From Micromussa lordhowensis (taxonomy: Eukaryota > Cnidaria > Anthozoa > Scleractinia > Lobophylliidae): a DNA stretch of 64,000 nucleotides. Of the stretch, positions 1-8,858 are shown one piece after another. The notes below the pieces were generated by a model, which saw nothing but the letters and a program-made list of their open reading frames with translations, was not told the origin of the DNA and did no database searches. Position 1 is the first letter of the stretch; the number at the start of each line of letters is the position of its first letter. The stretch lies in contig CAXHUQ010000366.1 in NCBI GenBank assembly GCA_964020085.1, forward strand, positions 39,052-103,051. The letters run 5' to 3'. The translations under genes were made by a program, and so were the position numbers.

Positions 1-22
1 ATATTCCCAAGGGACGTCAGGG

Positions 23-33
23 TGGCCAAATGG
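23..33 (+). promoter_or_regulatory. Pol III A box
   Basis: TGGCCAAATGG matches the tRNA A-box pattern TRGCNNARNGG and lies at +8 to +18 from the tRNA-like start at 16, the position seen in tRNA genes. Confidence 0.65.
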
Positions 34-76
34 TTAACGTGGTGCGCTACGAAGACAGCGAAGGTCGCAGGTCGTG

Positions 77-87
77 GGTTCGAATCA
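77..87 (+). promoter_or_regulatory. Pol III B box
   Basis: GGTTCGAATCA matches GGTTCGANTCC except at the last base. It lies 43 nt after the A box, a spacing typical of tRNA-Leu/Ser genes. All units keep it except unit 16, where T at 26655 has become C. Confidence 0.7.
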
Positions 88-98
88 CACTACCGCAT

Positions 99-139
99 AG
101 GGGTTATTCTCAAACTGGCTTGGGGGCCGAATAACCTCT
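99..139 (+). other. Hairpin 1 of the candidate ncRNA
   Basis: AGGGGTTATTC (99-109) pairs with GAATAACCTCT (129-139): 11 pairs, one of them G-U (G101 with T137). The loop is the 19-nt TCAAACTGGCTTGGGGGCC (110-128), identical to the loop of hairpin 2. Unit 18 carries an A at 30247 that breaks the loop-closing C-G pair; unit 8 has a loop change at 12532; units 22 and 23 carry a C at offset 112 in the loop. Confidence 0.75.
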
Positions 140-179
140 CCCCGGCTACGTGGTACGTGGAGATTTGGGTCTGCGAACA

Positions 180-220
180 AGGAATTACTCTCAAACTGGC
201 TTGGGGGCCGAGTAATTCCT
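180..220 (+). other. Hairpin 2 of the candidate ncRNA
   Basis: AGGAATTACTC (180-190) pairs perfectly with GAGTAATTCCT (210-220) over 11 pairs, with the same 19-nt loop as hairpin 1 (191-209). Relative to hairpin 1 the stem differs at three base pairs by double compensatory changes and at one by G-U to G-C. In units 24, 25, 26 and 28 the loop reads GGCTCTGGGG instead of GGCTTGGGGG. Confidence 0.8.
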
Positions 221-241
221 CCCCCAAGAAGTCCTGCGAGG

Positions 242-248
242 TTTTTTT
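242..248 (+). terminator. Pol III terminator candidate (T7)
   Basis: Seven consecutive T follow GCGAGG. This is the first T4 or longer after the B box, so Pol III should stop here. Further T runs follow at about 252-256, 285-293, 347-353 and 356-360 and could act as back-up terminators. The T7 length looks constant in all copies read. Confidence 0.5.
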
Positions 249-361
249 GGTTTTTATTTCTGCTTGTCTTGATTTTCCTGATCATTCTTTTTTCCTTTTT
301 CCTGCTCGTAATTCCTTGTTAGTTTTCCTTTTCCCTACTTTCGGTATTTTTTTAACTTTTC
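249..361 (+). other. T-rich tract with variable T run
   Basis: This 113-bp stretch is rich in T with scattered C. A T9 run at offset 285-293 is 8 long in unit 4 (5602-5609) and 10 long in units 6 (9143-9152), 7 (10919-10928), 8 (12691-12700) and 15 (25089-25098); in unit 1 it is interrupted by C at 287. It also holds GTAATTCCTTGTT (308-320), the exact reverse complement of 176-188 at the base of hairpin 2. No coding role is supported: the variable run changes every reading frame that crosses it. Confidence 0.7.
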
Positions 362-533
362 ATCAGCGCTAGAAACGGAAAAACAAGAAGCGTTTTGCGG
401 CATTATGGCTTCCTAAGATTTTTAATTTAGCCCGCGGTGAAATTTTAAGTTACTTTCTTTGTTTTCTTGGCTTAAACTCACTTCTACCAAACATAGGTTG
501 TATTTGATTTTATTTGATGTGACTTGATTGCAG

Positions 534-736
534 AATAATTCTTCAATGATCAACTGTTTCATCAAGTCGCAACCTGCCAGAAACTACATTATCGCGTGTT
601 CAGTGTACTATTTCTTTGGCATTTGAGATCATCTGGTTCAGAGCGACAACAACGTTTGAACTCCACGAGGGTGTTCACGTCTTAAAACATGGCCACGAAC
701 AGAGTGAAAGGAAATCTCGTCAAAGACCGACCGATC
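534..736 (+). other. Exon-like segment with a Kozak ATG between splice signals (speculative)
   Basis: A splice-acceptor-like sequence ends with TTGATTGCAG at 524-533. At 685-692 AAAACATGG forms a strong Kozak context. Sixteen codons follow (MATNRVKGNLVKDRPI, 689-736) and end, in phase 0, at GTGAGT (737-742), a good donor match. If unspliced, the frame runs on to a TAG at 782-784 (31 codons). A possible downstream acceptor, TTCTCTTGGCAG, ends at 1629; joining there would keep the frame for 22 more codons to the TAA at 1696-1698. The peptide is not recognised. This may be a host-gene first-exon fragment caught in the repeat, or chance. Units 12 and 14 have GACTGCAG in place of GATTGCAG at the acceptor. 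Confidence 0.2.
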
Positions 737-784
737 GTGAGTAGCATTTCCTTGCTTTCTCCAATTGAGGCGTTTTCGGGCTAG

Positions 785-1300
785 CTAACTATGAGAAAAA
801 ACTGTCTGTCATTCGCTAGCGGGAGAGAGATTTGTTTGTGTGACTACCGGTCGATGATCATTGACGTAGGGACAACATACGGAGTGTTCGCTTACTCCTA
901 ATTGTGGCCTAGTTTGCTTAAAGTTCAATCGATTCTCGATGTACGAAGCTCTTGTTCGGTCCATTTAGGACGATGCAGGCCTTCACAGAAAGCCATAGTT
1001 CAGCTCTCCGCTGCGGTTTTGATATGTGGAGGTTTGTGTTGACAAGACGCGAACTTTTTGTTGGAAGCACGGTTATTTTAATTGTACAATTCCTGATTGG
1101 ATGAAAAGACGTTGGATGTAGTCTTTTTGGCCTCAAAAGCCATACAGGAGAGTAATTTCCTTTTAGATGGAGATGCGCAGATGGTACTCTCGAGACGACA
1201 TGGTCATATTTATGCACAGTTATATATTTCGGTGCATAGTCTTAACACGGTATTCATAACATCAGACATACATCAGTTAAAAAAAAGAAAATAGGTTGTA
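785..1300. other. Interval with no recognised feature
   Basis: Nothing in this part of unit 1 matches a gene I recognise. It holds opposite-strand open frames of 99 codons (minus, 918-1217) and 65 codons (plus, 1097-1294) that overlap each other and resemble no family. The palindrome GCTAGC occurs at 780-785 and 815-820, and an A8 run at 1279-1286. The A8 run seems constant in all copies, unlike the T9 run. GAGTAATTTCC (1150-1160) is a near match to the 3' arm of hairpin 2. Confidence 0.6.
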
Positions 1301-1365
1301 GCGTGAACTCACTACCAGTCTATAGCCATTCAAAGTTATTTCGTGTAGTAGCACATTGATAAAGA

Positions 1366-1406
1366 AGGAATTACTCTGTCTTTAAGATACACAGAGCTAA
1401 ATTCCT
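1366..1406 (+). other. Hairpin 3, reusing the hairpin 2 arm
   Basis: AGGAATTACTCTGT (1366-1379) pairs with 1391-1406 through 14 base pairs with two single-base bulges (C1397 and A1399) and an 11-nt loop (1380-1390). Its first 11 bases are identical to the 5' arm of hairpin 2 (180-190), and its 3' arm is the hairpin 2 arm with two inserted bases. The loop is unrelated. Unit 36 has C at 63382, which breaks the outermost pair. Confidence 0.6.
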
Positions 1407-1465
1407 CGGCAAAGGGACGTTTCCAGCATTCAGCTGGATCCAACAATCCCAACAAGCCCGGAAGG

Positions 1466-1500
1466 GGCTGGCTGGCTGGCTGTCTGCCTGCCTGCCTGCC
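1466..1500 (+). repeat. (GGCT)4 GTCT (GCCT)3 GCC microsatellite
   Basis: Perfect tetranucleotide runs lie in every unit. The length changes by whole tetramers: five GGCT in unit 3 (5008-5046) and unit 19 (33355-33393); four GCCT in unit 6 (10325-10363); six GGCT-type repeats with one GGCG in units 23 (40443-40485) and 24 (42222-42264). Unit 4 has GGTT as its first tetramer (T at 6784). Together with the T tract this accounts for all unit length variation that I see. Confidence 0.9.
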
Positions 1501-1750
1501 AACGAAATGGCTTGGGTGCAAACTGTGTCGATGAACGGGAACGTCCAACACATGTGGGATGCGTTGTCTGTAATACTTAAAATAAACTCACGACAGCTGA
1601 AAAACAACGCATTTCAATTCTCTTGGCAGTCTAGCAACTTGCCAAGCTCTATGCTGATCTATCGAACTAACAATTTGCTTGAATCTAGTCCATTTTAACT
1701 TGTCTGACATGCACGCACTCTCAGTCGGACCTCCAAACTTCAAAAACTAT

Positions 1751-1790
1751 CCACCCCGACTATTTATGCTAATATTCCCAAGGGACGTCA
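1751..1790 (+). promoter_or_regulatory. Promoter-like motif cluster upstream of the tRNA-like head
   Basis: Measured from the tRNA-like start of unit 2 at 1787: CCACCCC at 1751-1757 (-36 to -30), TATTTAT at 1761-1767 (-26 to -20, a TATA-like position), ATGCTAAT at 1766-1773 (fits the POU octamer form ATGCWAAT), and GACGTCA at 1784-1790 (a CRE-like half overlapping the start). Upstream TATA, octamer and CACCC elements are known from vertebrate 7SK, U6 and selenocysteine tRNA promoters. Binding here is inferred from short matches only. Unit 34 has G at 60228, changing CCACCCC to CCAGCCC ahead of unit 35. Confidence 0.3.
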
Positions 1791-3542
1791 GGGTGGCCAA
1801 ATGGTTAACGTGGTGCGCTACGAAGACAGCGAAGGTCGCAGGTCGTGGGTTCGAATCACACTACCGCATAGGGGTTATTCTCAAACTGGCTTGGGGGCCG
1901 AATAACCTCTCCCCGGCTACGTGGTACGTGGAGATTTGGGTCTGCGAACAAGGAATTACTCTCAAACTGGCTTGGGGGCCGAGTAATTCCTCCCCCAAGA
2001 AGTCCTGCGAGGTTTTTTTGGTTTTTATTTCTGCTTGTCTTGATTTTCCTGATCATTTTTTTTTCCTTTTTCCTGCTCGTAATTCCTTGTTAGTTTTCCT
2101 TTTCCCTACTTTCGGTATTTTTTTAACTTTTCATCAGCGCTAGAAACGGAAAAACAAGAAGCGTTTTGCGGCATTATGGCTTCCTAAGATTTTTAATTTA
2201 GCCCGCGGTGAAATTTTAAGTTACTTTCTTTGTTTTCTTGGCTTAAACTCACTTCTACCAAACATAGGTTGTATTTGATTTTATTTGATGTGACTTGATT
2301 GCAGAATAATTCTTCAATGATCAACTGTTTCATCAAGTCGCAACCTGCCAGAAACTACATTATCGCGTGTTCAGTGTACTATTTCTTTGGCATTTGAGAT
2401 CATCTGGTTCAGAGCGACAACAACGTTTGAACTCCACGAGGGTGTTCACGTCTTAAAACATGGCCACGAACAGAGTGAAAGGAAATCTCGTCAAAGACCG
2501 ACCGATCGTGAGTAGCATTTCCTTGCTTTCTCCAATTGAGGCGTTTTCGGGCTAGCTAACTATGAGAAAAAACTGTCTGTCATTCGCTAGCGGGAGAGAG
2601 ATTTGTTTGTGTGACTACCGGTCGATGATCATTGACGTAGGGACAACATACGGAGTGTTCGCTTACTCCTAATTGTGGCCTAGTTTGCTTAAAGTTCAAT
2701 CGATTCTCGATGTACGAAGCTCTTGTTCGGTCCATTTAGGACGATGCAGGCCTTCACAGAAAGCCATAGTTCAGCTCTCCGCTGCGGTTTTGATATGTGG
2801 AGGTTTGTGTTGACAAGACGCGAACTTTTTGTTGGAAGCACGGTTATTTTAATTGTACAATTCCTGATTGGATGAAAAGACGTTGGATGTAGTCTTTTTG
2901 GCCTCAAAAGCCATACAGGAGAGTAATTTCCTTTTAGATGGAGATGCGCAGATGGTACTCTCGAGACGACATGGCCATATTTATGCACAGTTATATATTT
3001 CGGTGCATAGTCTTAACACGGTATTCATAACATCAGACATACATCAGTTAAAAAAAAGAAAATAGGTTGTAGCGTGAACTCACTACCAGTCTATAGCCAT
3101 TCAAAGTTATTTCGTGTAGTAGCACATTGATAAAGAAGGAATTACTCTGTCTTTAAGATACACAGAGCTAAATTCCTCGGCAAAGGGACGTTTCCAGCAT
3201 TCAGCTGGATCCAACAATCCCAACAAGCCCGGAAGGGGCTGGCTGGCTGGCTGTCTGCCTGCCTGCCTGCCAACGAAATGGCTTGGGTGCAAACTGTGTC
3301 GATGAACGGGAACGTCCAACACATGTGGGATGCGTTGTCTGTAATACTTAAAATAAACTCACGACAGCTGAAAAACAACGCATTTCAATTCTCTTGGCAG
3401 TCTAGCAACTTGCCAAGCTCTATGCTGATCTATCGAACTAACAATTTGCTTGAATCTAGTCCATTTTAACTTGTCTGACATGCACGCACTCTCAGTCGGA
3501 CCTCCAAACTTCAAAAACTATCCACCCCGACTATTTATGCTA
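1772..3542 (+). repeat. Unit 2 (1,771 bp)
   Basis: Consensus-like; no difference noticed. Candidate Pol III RNA at 1787-2019. Confidence 0.97.
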
Positions 3543-5317
3543 ATATTCCCAAGGGACGTCAGGGTGGCCAAATGGTTAACGTGGTGCGCTACGAAGACAG
3601 CGAAGGTCGCAGGTCGTGGGTTCGAATCACACTACCGCATAGGGGTTATTCTCAAACTGGCTTGGGGGCCGAATAACCTCTCCCCGGCTACGTGGTACGT
3701 GGAGATTTGGGTCTGCGAACAAGGAATTACTCTCAAACTGGCTTGGGGGCCGAGTAATTCCTCCCCCAAGAAGTCCTGCGAGGTTTTTTTGGTTTTTATT
3801 TCTGCTTGTCTTGATTTTCCTGATCATTTTTTTTTCCTTTTTCCTGCTCGTAATTCCTTGTTAGTTTTCCTTTTCCCTACTTTCGGTATTTTTTTAACTT
3901 TTCATCAGCGCTAGAAACGGAAAAACAAGAAGCGTTTTGCGGCATTATGGCTTCCTAAGATTTTTAATTTAGCCCGCGGTGAAATTTTAAGTTACTTTCT
4001 TTGTTTTCTTGGCTTAAACTCACTTCTACCAAACATAGGTTGTATTTGATTTTATTTGATGTGACTTGATTGCAGAATAATTCTTCAATGATCAACTGTT
4101 TCATCAAGTCGCAACCTGCCAGAAACTACATTATCGCGTGTTCAGTGTACTATTTCTTTGGCATTTGAGATCATCTGGTTCAGAGCGACAACAACGTTTG
4201 AACTCCACGAGGGTGTTCACGTCTTAAAACATGGCCACGAACAGAGTGAAAGGAAATCTCGTCAAAGACCGACCGATCGTGAGTAGCATTTCCTTGCTTT
4301 CTCCAATTGAGGCGTTTTCGGGCTAGCTAACTATGAGAAAAAACTGTCTGTCATTCGCTAGCGGGAGAGAGATTTGTTTGTGTGACTACCGGTCGATGAT
4401 CATTGACGTAGGGACAACATACGGAGTGTTCGCTTACTCCTAATTGTGGCCTAGTTTGCTTAAAGTTCAATCGATTCTCGATGTACGAAGCTCTTGTTCG
4501 GTCCATTTAGGACGATGCAGGCCTTCACAGAAAGCCATAGTTCAGCTCTCCGCTGCGGTTTTGATATGTGGAGGTTTGTGTTGACAAGACGCGAACTTTT
4601 TGTTGGAAGCACGGTTATTTTAATTGTACAATTCCTGATTGGATGAAAAGACGTTGGATGTAGTCTTTTTGGCCTCAAAAGCCATACAGGAGAGTAATTT
4701 CCTTTTAGATGGAGATGCGCAGATGGTACTCTCGAGACGACATGGCCATATTTATGCACAGTTATATATTTCGGTGCATAGTCTTAACACGGTATTCATA
4801 ACATCAGACATACATCAGTTAAAAAAAAGAAAATAGGTTGTAGCGTGAACTCACTACCAGTCTATAGCCATTCAAAGTTATTTCGTGTAGTAGCACATTG
4901 ATAAAGAAGGAATTACTCTGTCTTTAAGATACACAGAGCTAAATTCCTCGGCAAAGGGACGTTTCCAGCATTCAGCTGGATCCAACAATCCCAACAAGCC
5001 CGGAAGGGGCTGGCTGGCTGGCTGGCTGTCTGCCTGCCTGCCTGCCAACGAAATGGCTTGGGTGCAAACTGTGTCGATGAACGGGAACGTCCAACACATG
5101 TGGGATGCGTTGTCTGTAATACTTAAAATAAACTCACGACAGCTGAAAAACAACGCATTTCAATTCTCTTGGCAGTCTAGCAACTTGCCAAGCTCTATGC
5201 TGATCTATCGAACTAACAATTTGCTTGAATCTAGTCCATTTTAACTTGTCTGACATGCACGCACTCTCAGTCGGACCTCCAAACTTCAAAAACTATCCAC
5301 CCCGACTATTTATGCTA
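3543..5317 (+). repeat. Unit 3 (1,775 bp)
   Basis: One extra GGCT (5008-5046). Candidate Pol III RNA at 3558-3790. Confidence 0.97.
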
Positions 5318-7087
5318 ATATTCCCAAGGGACGTCAGGGTGGCCAAATGGTTAACGTGGTGCGCTACGAAGACAGCGAAGGTCGCAGGTCGTGGGTTCGA
5401 ATCACACTACCGCATAGGGGTTATTCTCAAACTGGCTTGGGGGCCGAATAACCTCTCCCCGGCTACGTGGTACGTGGAGATTTGGGTCTGCGAACAAGGA
5501 ATTACTCTCAAACTGGCTTGGGGGCCGAGTAATTCCTCCCCCAAGAAGTCCTGCGAGGTTTTTTTGGTTTTTATTTCTGCTTGTCTTGATTTTCCTGATC
5601 ATTTTTTTTCCTTTTTCCTGCTCGTAATTCCTTGTTAGTTTTCCTTTTCCCTACTTTCGGTATTTTTTTAACTTTTCATCAGCGCTAGAAACGGAAAAAC
5701 AAGAAGCGTTTTGCGGCATTATGGCTTCCTAAGATTTTTAATTTAGCCCGCGGTGAAATTTTAAGTTACTTTCTTTGTTTTCTTGGCTTAAACTCACTTC
5801 TACCAAACATAGGTTGTATTTGATTTTATTTGATGTGACTTGATTGCAGAATAATTCTTCAATGATCAACTGTTTCATCAAGTCGCAACCTGCCAGAAAC
5901 TACATTATCGCGTGTTCAGTGTACTATTTCTTTGGCATTTGAGATCATCTGGTTCAGAGCGACAACAACGTTTGAACTCCACGAGGGTGTTCACGTCTTA
6001 AAACATGGCCACGAACAGAGTGAAAGGAAATCTCGTCAAAGACCGACCGATCGTGAGTAGCATTTCCTTGCTTTCTCCAATTGAGGCGTTTTCGGGCTAG
6101 CTAACTATGAGAAAAAACTGTCTGTCATTCGCTAGCGGGAGAGAGATTTGTTTGTGTGACTACCGGTCGATGATCATTGACGTAGGGACAACATACGGAG
6201 TGTTCGCTTACTCCTAATTGTGGCCTAGTTTGCTTAAAGTTCAATCGATTCTCGATGTACGAAGCTCTTGTTCGGTCCATTTAGGACGATGCAGGCCTTC
6301 ACAGAAAGCCATAGTTCAGCTCTCCGCTGCGGTTTTGATATGTGGAGGTTTGTGTTGACAAGACGCGAACTTTTTGTTGGAAGCACGGTTATTTTAATTG
6401 TACAATTCCTGATTGGATGAAAAGACGTTGGATGTAGTCTTTTTGGCCTCAAAAGCCATACAGGAGAGTAATTTCCTTTTAGATGGAGATGCGCAGATGG
6501 TACTCTCGAGACGACATGGCCATATTTATGCACAGTTATATATTTCGGTGCATAGTCTTAACACGGTATTCATAACATCAGACATACATCAGTTAAAAAA
6601 AAGAAAATAGGTTGTAGCGTGAACTCACTACCAGTCTATAGCCATTCAAAGTTATTTCGTGTAGTAGCACATTGATAAAGAAGGAATTACTCTGTCTTTA
6701 AGATACACAGAGCTAAATTCCTCGGCAAAGGGACGTTTCCAGCATTCAGCTGGATCCAACAATCCCAACAAGCCCGGAAGGGGTTGGCTGGCTGGCTGTC
6801 TGCCTGCCTGCCTGCCAACGAAATGGCTTGGGTGCAAACTGTGTCGATGAACGGGAACGTCCAACACATGTGGGATGCGTTGTCTGTAATACTTAAAATA
6901 AACTCACGACAGCTGAAAAACAACGCATTTCAATTCTCTTGGCAGTCTAGCAACTTGCCAAGCTCTATGCTGATCTATCGAACTAACAATTTGCTTGAAT
7001 CTAGTCCATTTTAACTTGTCTGACATGCACGCACTCTCAGTCGGACCTCCAAACTTCAAAAACTATCCACCCCGACTATTTATGCTA
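5318..7087 (+). repeat. Unit 4 (1,770 bp)
   Basis: T tract of 8 (5602-5609) and T at 6784 in the first GGCT. Candidate Pol III RNA at 5333-5565. Confidence 0.97.
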
Positions 7088-8858
7088 ATATTCCCAAGGG
7101 ACGTCAGGGTGGCCAAATGGTTAACGTGGTGCGCTACGAAGACAGCGAAGGTCGCAGGTCGTGGGTTCGAATCACACTACCGCATAGGGGTTATTCTCAA
7201 ACTGGCTTGGGGGCCGAATAACCTCTCCCCGGCTACGTGGTACGTGGAGATTTGGGTCTGCGAACAAGGAATTACTCTCAAACTGGCTTGGGGGCCGAGT
7301 AATTCCTCCCCCAAGAAGTCCTGCGAGGTTTTTTTGGTTTTTATTTCTGCTTGTCTTGATTTTCCTGATCATTTTTTTTTCCTTTTTCCTGCTCGTAATT
7401 CCTTGTTAGTTTTCCTTTTCCCTACTTTCGGTATTTTTTTAACTTTTCATCAGCGCTAGAAACGGAAAAACAAGAAGCGTTTTGCGGCATTATGGCTTCC
7501 TAAGATTTTTAATTTAGCCCGCGGTGAAATTTTAAGTTACTTTCTTTGTTTTCTTGGCTTAAACTCACTTCTACCAAACATAGGTTGTATTTGATTTTAT
7601 TTGATGTGACTTGATTGCAGAATAATTCTTCAATGATCAACTGTTTCATCAAGTCGCAACCTGCCAGAAACTACATTATCGCGTGTTCAGTGTACTATTT
7701 CTTTGGCATTTGAGATCATCTGGTTCAGAGCGACAACAACGTTTGAACTCCACGAGGGTGTTCACGTCTTAAAACATGGCCACGAACAGAGTGAAAGGAA
7801 ATCTCGTCAAAGACCGACCGATCGTGAGTAGCATTTCCTTGCTTTCTCCAATTGAGGCGTTTTCGGGCTAGCTAACTATGAGAAAAAACTGTCTGTCATT
7901 CGCTAGCGGGAGAGAGATTTGTTTGTGTGACTACCGGTCGATGATCATTGACGTAGGGACAACATACGGAGTGTTCGCTTACTCCTAATTGTGGCCTAGT
8001 TTGCTTAAAGTTCAATCGATTCTCGATGTACGAGGCTCTTGTTCGGTCCATTTAGGACGATGCAGGCCTTCACAGAAAGCCATAGTTCAGCTCTCCGCTG
8101 CGGTTTTGATATGTGGAGGTTTGTGTTGACAAGACGCGAACTTTTTGTTGGAAGCACGGTTATTTTAATTGTACAATTCCTGATTGGATGAAAAGACGTT
8201 GGATGTAGTCTTTTTGGCCTCAAAAGCCATACAGGAGAGTAATTTCCTTTTAGATGGAGATGCGCAGATGGTACTCTCGAGACGACATGGCCATATTTAT
8301 GCACAGTTATATATTTCGGTGCATAGTCTTAACACGGTATTCATAACATCAGACATACATCAGTTAAAAAAAAGAAAATAGGTTGTAGCGTGAACTCACT
8401 ACCAGTCTATAGCCATTCAAAGTTATTTCGTGTAGTAGCACATTGATAAAGAAGGAATTACTCTGTCTTTAAGATACACAGAGCTAAATTCCTCGGCAAA
8501 GGGACGTTTCCAGCATTCAGCTGGATCCAACAATCCCAACAAGCCCGGAAGGGGCTGGCTGGCTGGCTGTCTGCCTGCCTGCCTGCCAACGAAATGGCTT
8601 GGGTGCAAACTGTGTCGATGAACGGGAACGTCCAACACATGTGGGATGCGTTGTCTGTAATACTTAAAATAAACTCACGACAGCTGAAAAACAACGCATT
8701 TCAATTCTCTTGGCAGTCTAGCAACTTGCCAAGCTCTATGCTGATCTATCGAACTAACAATTTGCTTGAATCTAGTCCATTTTAACTTGTCTGACATGCA
8801 CGCACTCTCAGTCGGACCTCCAAACTTCAAAAACTATCCACCCCGACTATTTATGCTA
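7088..8858 (+). repeat. Unit 5 (1,771 bp)
   Basis: G at 8034 in place of A. Candidate Pol III RNA at 7103-7335. Confidence 0.97.

Larger units (their letters stand above)
16..97 (+). other. tRNA-Leu-like head (degenerate, class II size)
   Basis: The 5' end GTCAGGGTGGCCAAATGG closely resembles the start of eukaryotic tRNA-Leu genes (acceptor strand, then T8, G9 and the D arm). The T arm is GTGGG-TTCGAAT-CACAC (74-90) with one A:G mismatch in its stem. A CGCT/AGCG stem (45-48 with 57-60) fits an anticodon stem, but its 8-nt loop lacks the T normally found just before the anticodon, so no anticodon is assigned. The 3' acceptor strand (91-97) does not pair well with 16-22. Length of about 82 nt fits a class II tRNA. 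It is probably not a functional tRNA but a tRNA-derived promoter. Confidence 0.6.
16..248 (+). ncRNA. Candidate Pol III transcript / tRNA-derived SINE-like element (unit 1 example)
   Basis: The segment begins with a tRNA-like head carrying an A box (23-33) and a B box (77-87). It continues through two structured hairpins and ends at T7 (242-248), which is the first run of four or more T after the B box. A type 2 Pol III promoter would therefore give an RNA of about 233 nt. This layout (tRNA-like head, unrelated body, T-rich end) is that of a tRNA-derived SINE, but a dedicated structured RNA gene is also possible because the body has covarying hairpins. Target-site duplications cannot be assessed inside an array. 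The same element sits at offset 16-248 of every unit, and no insertion or deletion was noticed inside it in any copy. Expression is inferred. Confidence 0.6.
1..1771 (+). repeat. Unit 1 (1,771 bp)
   Basis: Private differences noticed: C at 287 inside the T tract and T at 1204 where the others have C. Candidate Pol III RNA at 16-248. Confidence 0.97.

Noticed and set aside
16..97. Functional tRNA-Leu gene
   Set aside because: The acceptor strands do not pair, the anticodon loop has 8 nt and lacks the expected T, and the T stem has a mismatch. A tRNA-derived promoter head fits better.
200..228. Classical H-type pseudoknot within hairpin 2
   Set aside because: The full 11-bp stem and the 8-bp loop-tail helix cannot coexist with a linker of 0-1 nt across the stem; only a competing fold or pairing with the loop of hairpin 1 is plausible.
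918..1217. 99-codon minus-strand open frame, present in all 36 units
   Set aside because: It resembles no family I know, overlaps a 65-codon frame on the other strand, and its conservation only reflects the near identity of the copies. A search against protein databases would settle it.
1581..1586. AATAAA polyadenylation signal
   Set aside because: A lone hexamer in AT-rich DNA with no supported upstream gene; it also lies before the possible splice acceptor at 1629.
1336..1698. Overlapping frames of 71, 78 or 91 (minus) and 63 (plus) codons around the microsatellite
   Set aside because: The minus frames fuse or change reading frame with each 4-bp microsatellite change (91-codon forms in units 3, 6 and 19, 61/62-codon forms in units 23 and 24), which argues against real proteins.
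1..1771. 5S rRNA, U1-U6 snRNA or other standard tandem RNA gene
   Set aside because: None of the diagnostic sequences of these genes that I know was found on either strand.
1679..2143. 154-codon plus-strand open frame, recurring in most units
   Set aside because: It runs through the tRNA-like head and both hairpins. Its C-terminus changes to a 134- or 137-codon form whenever the T tract is 8 or 10 long, and the protein resembles a translated SINE. No sign of coding selection.
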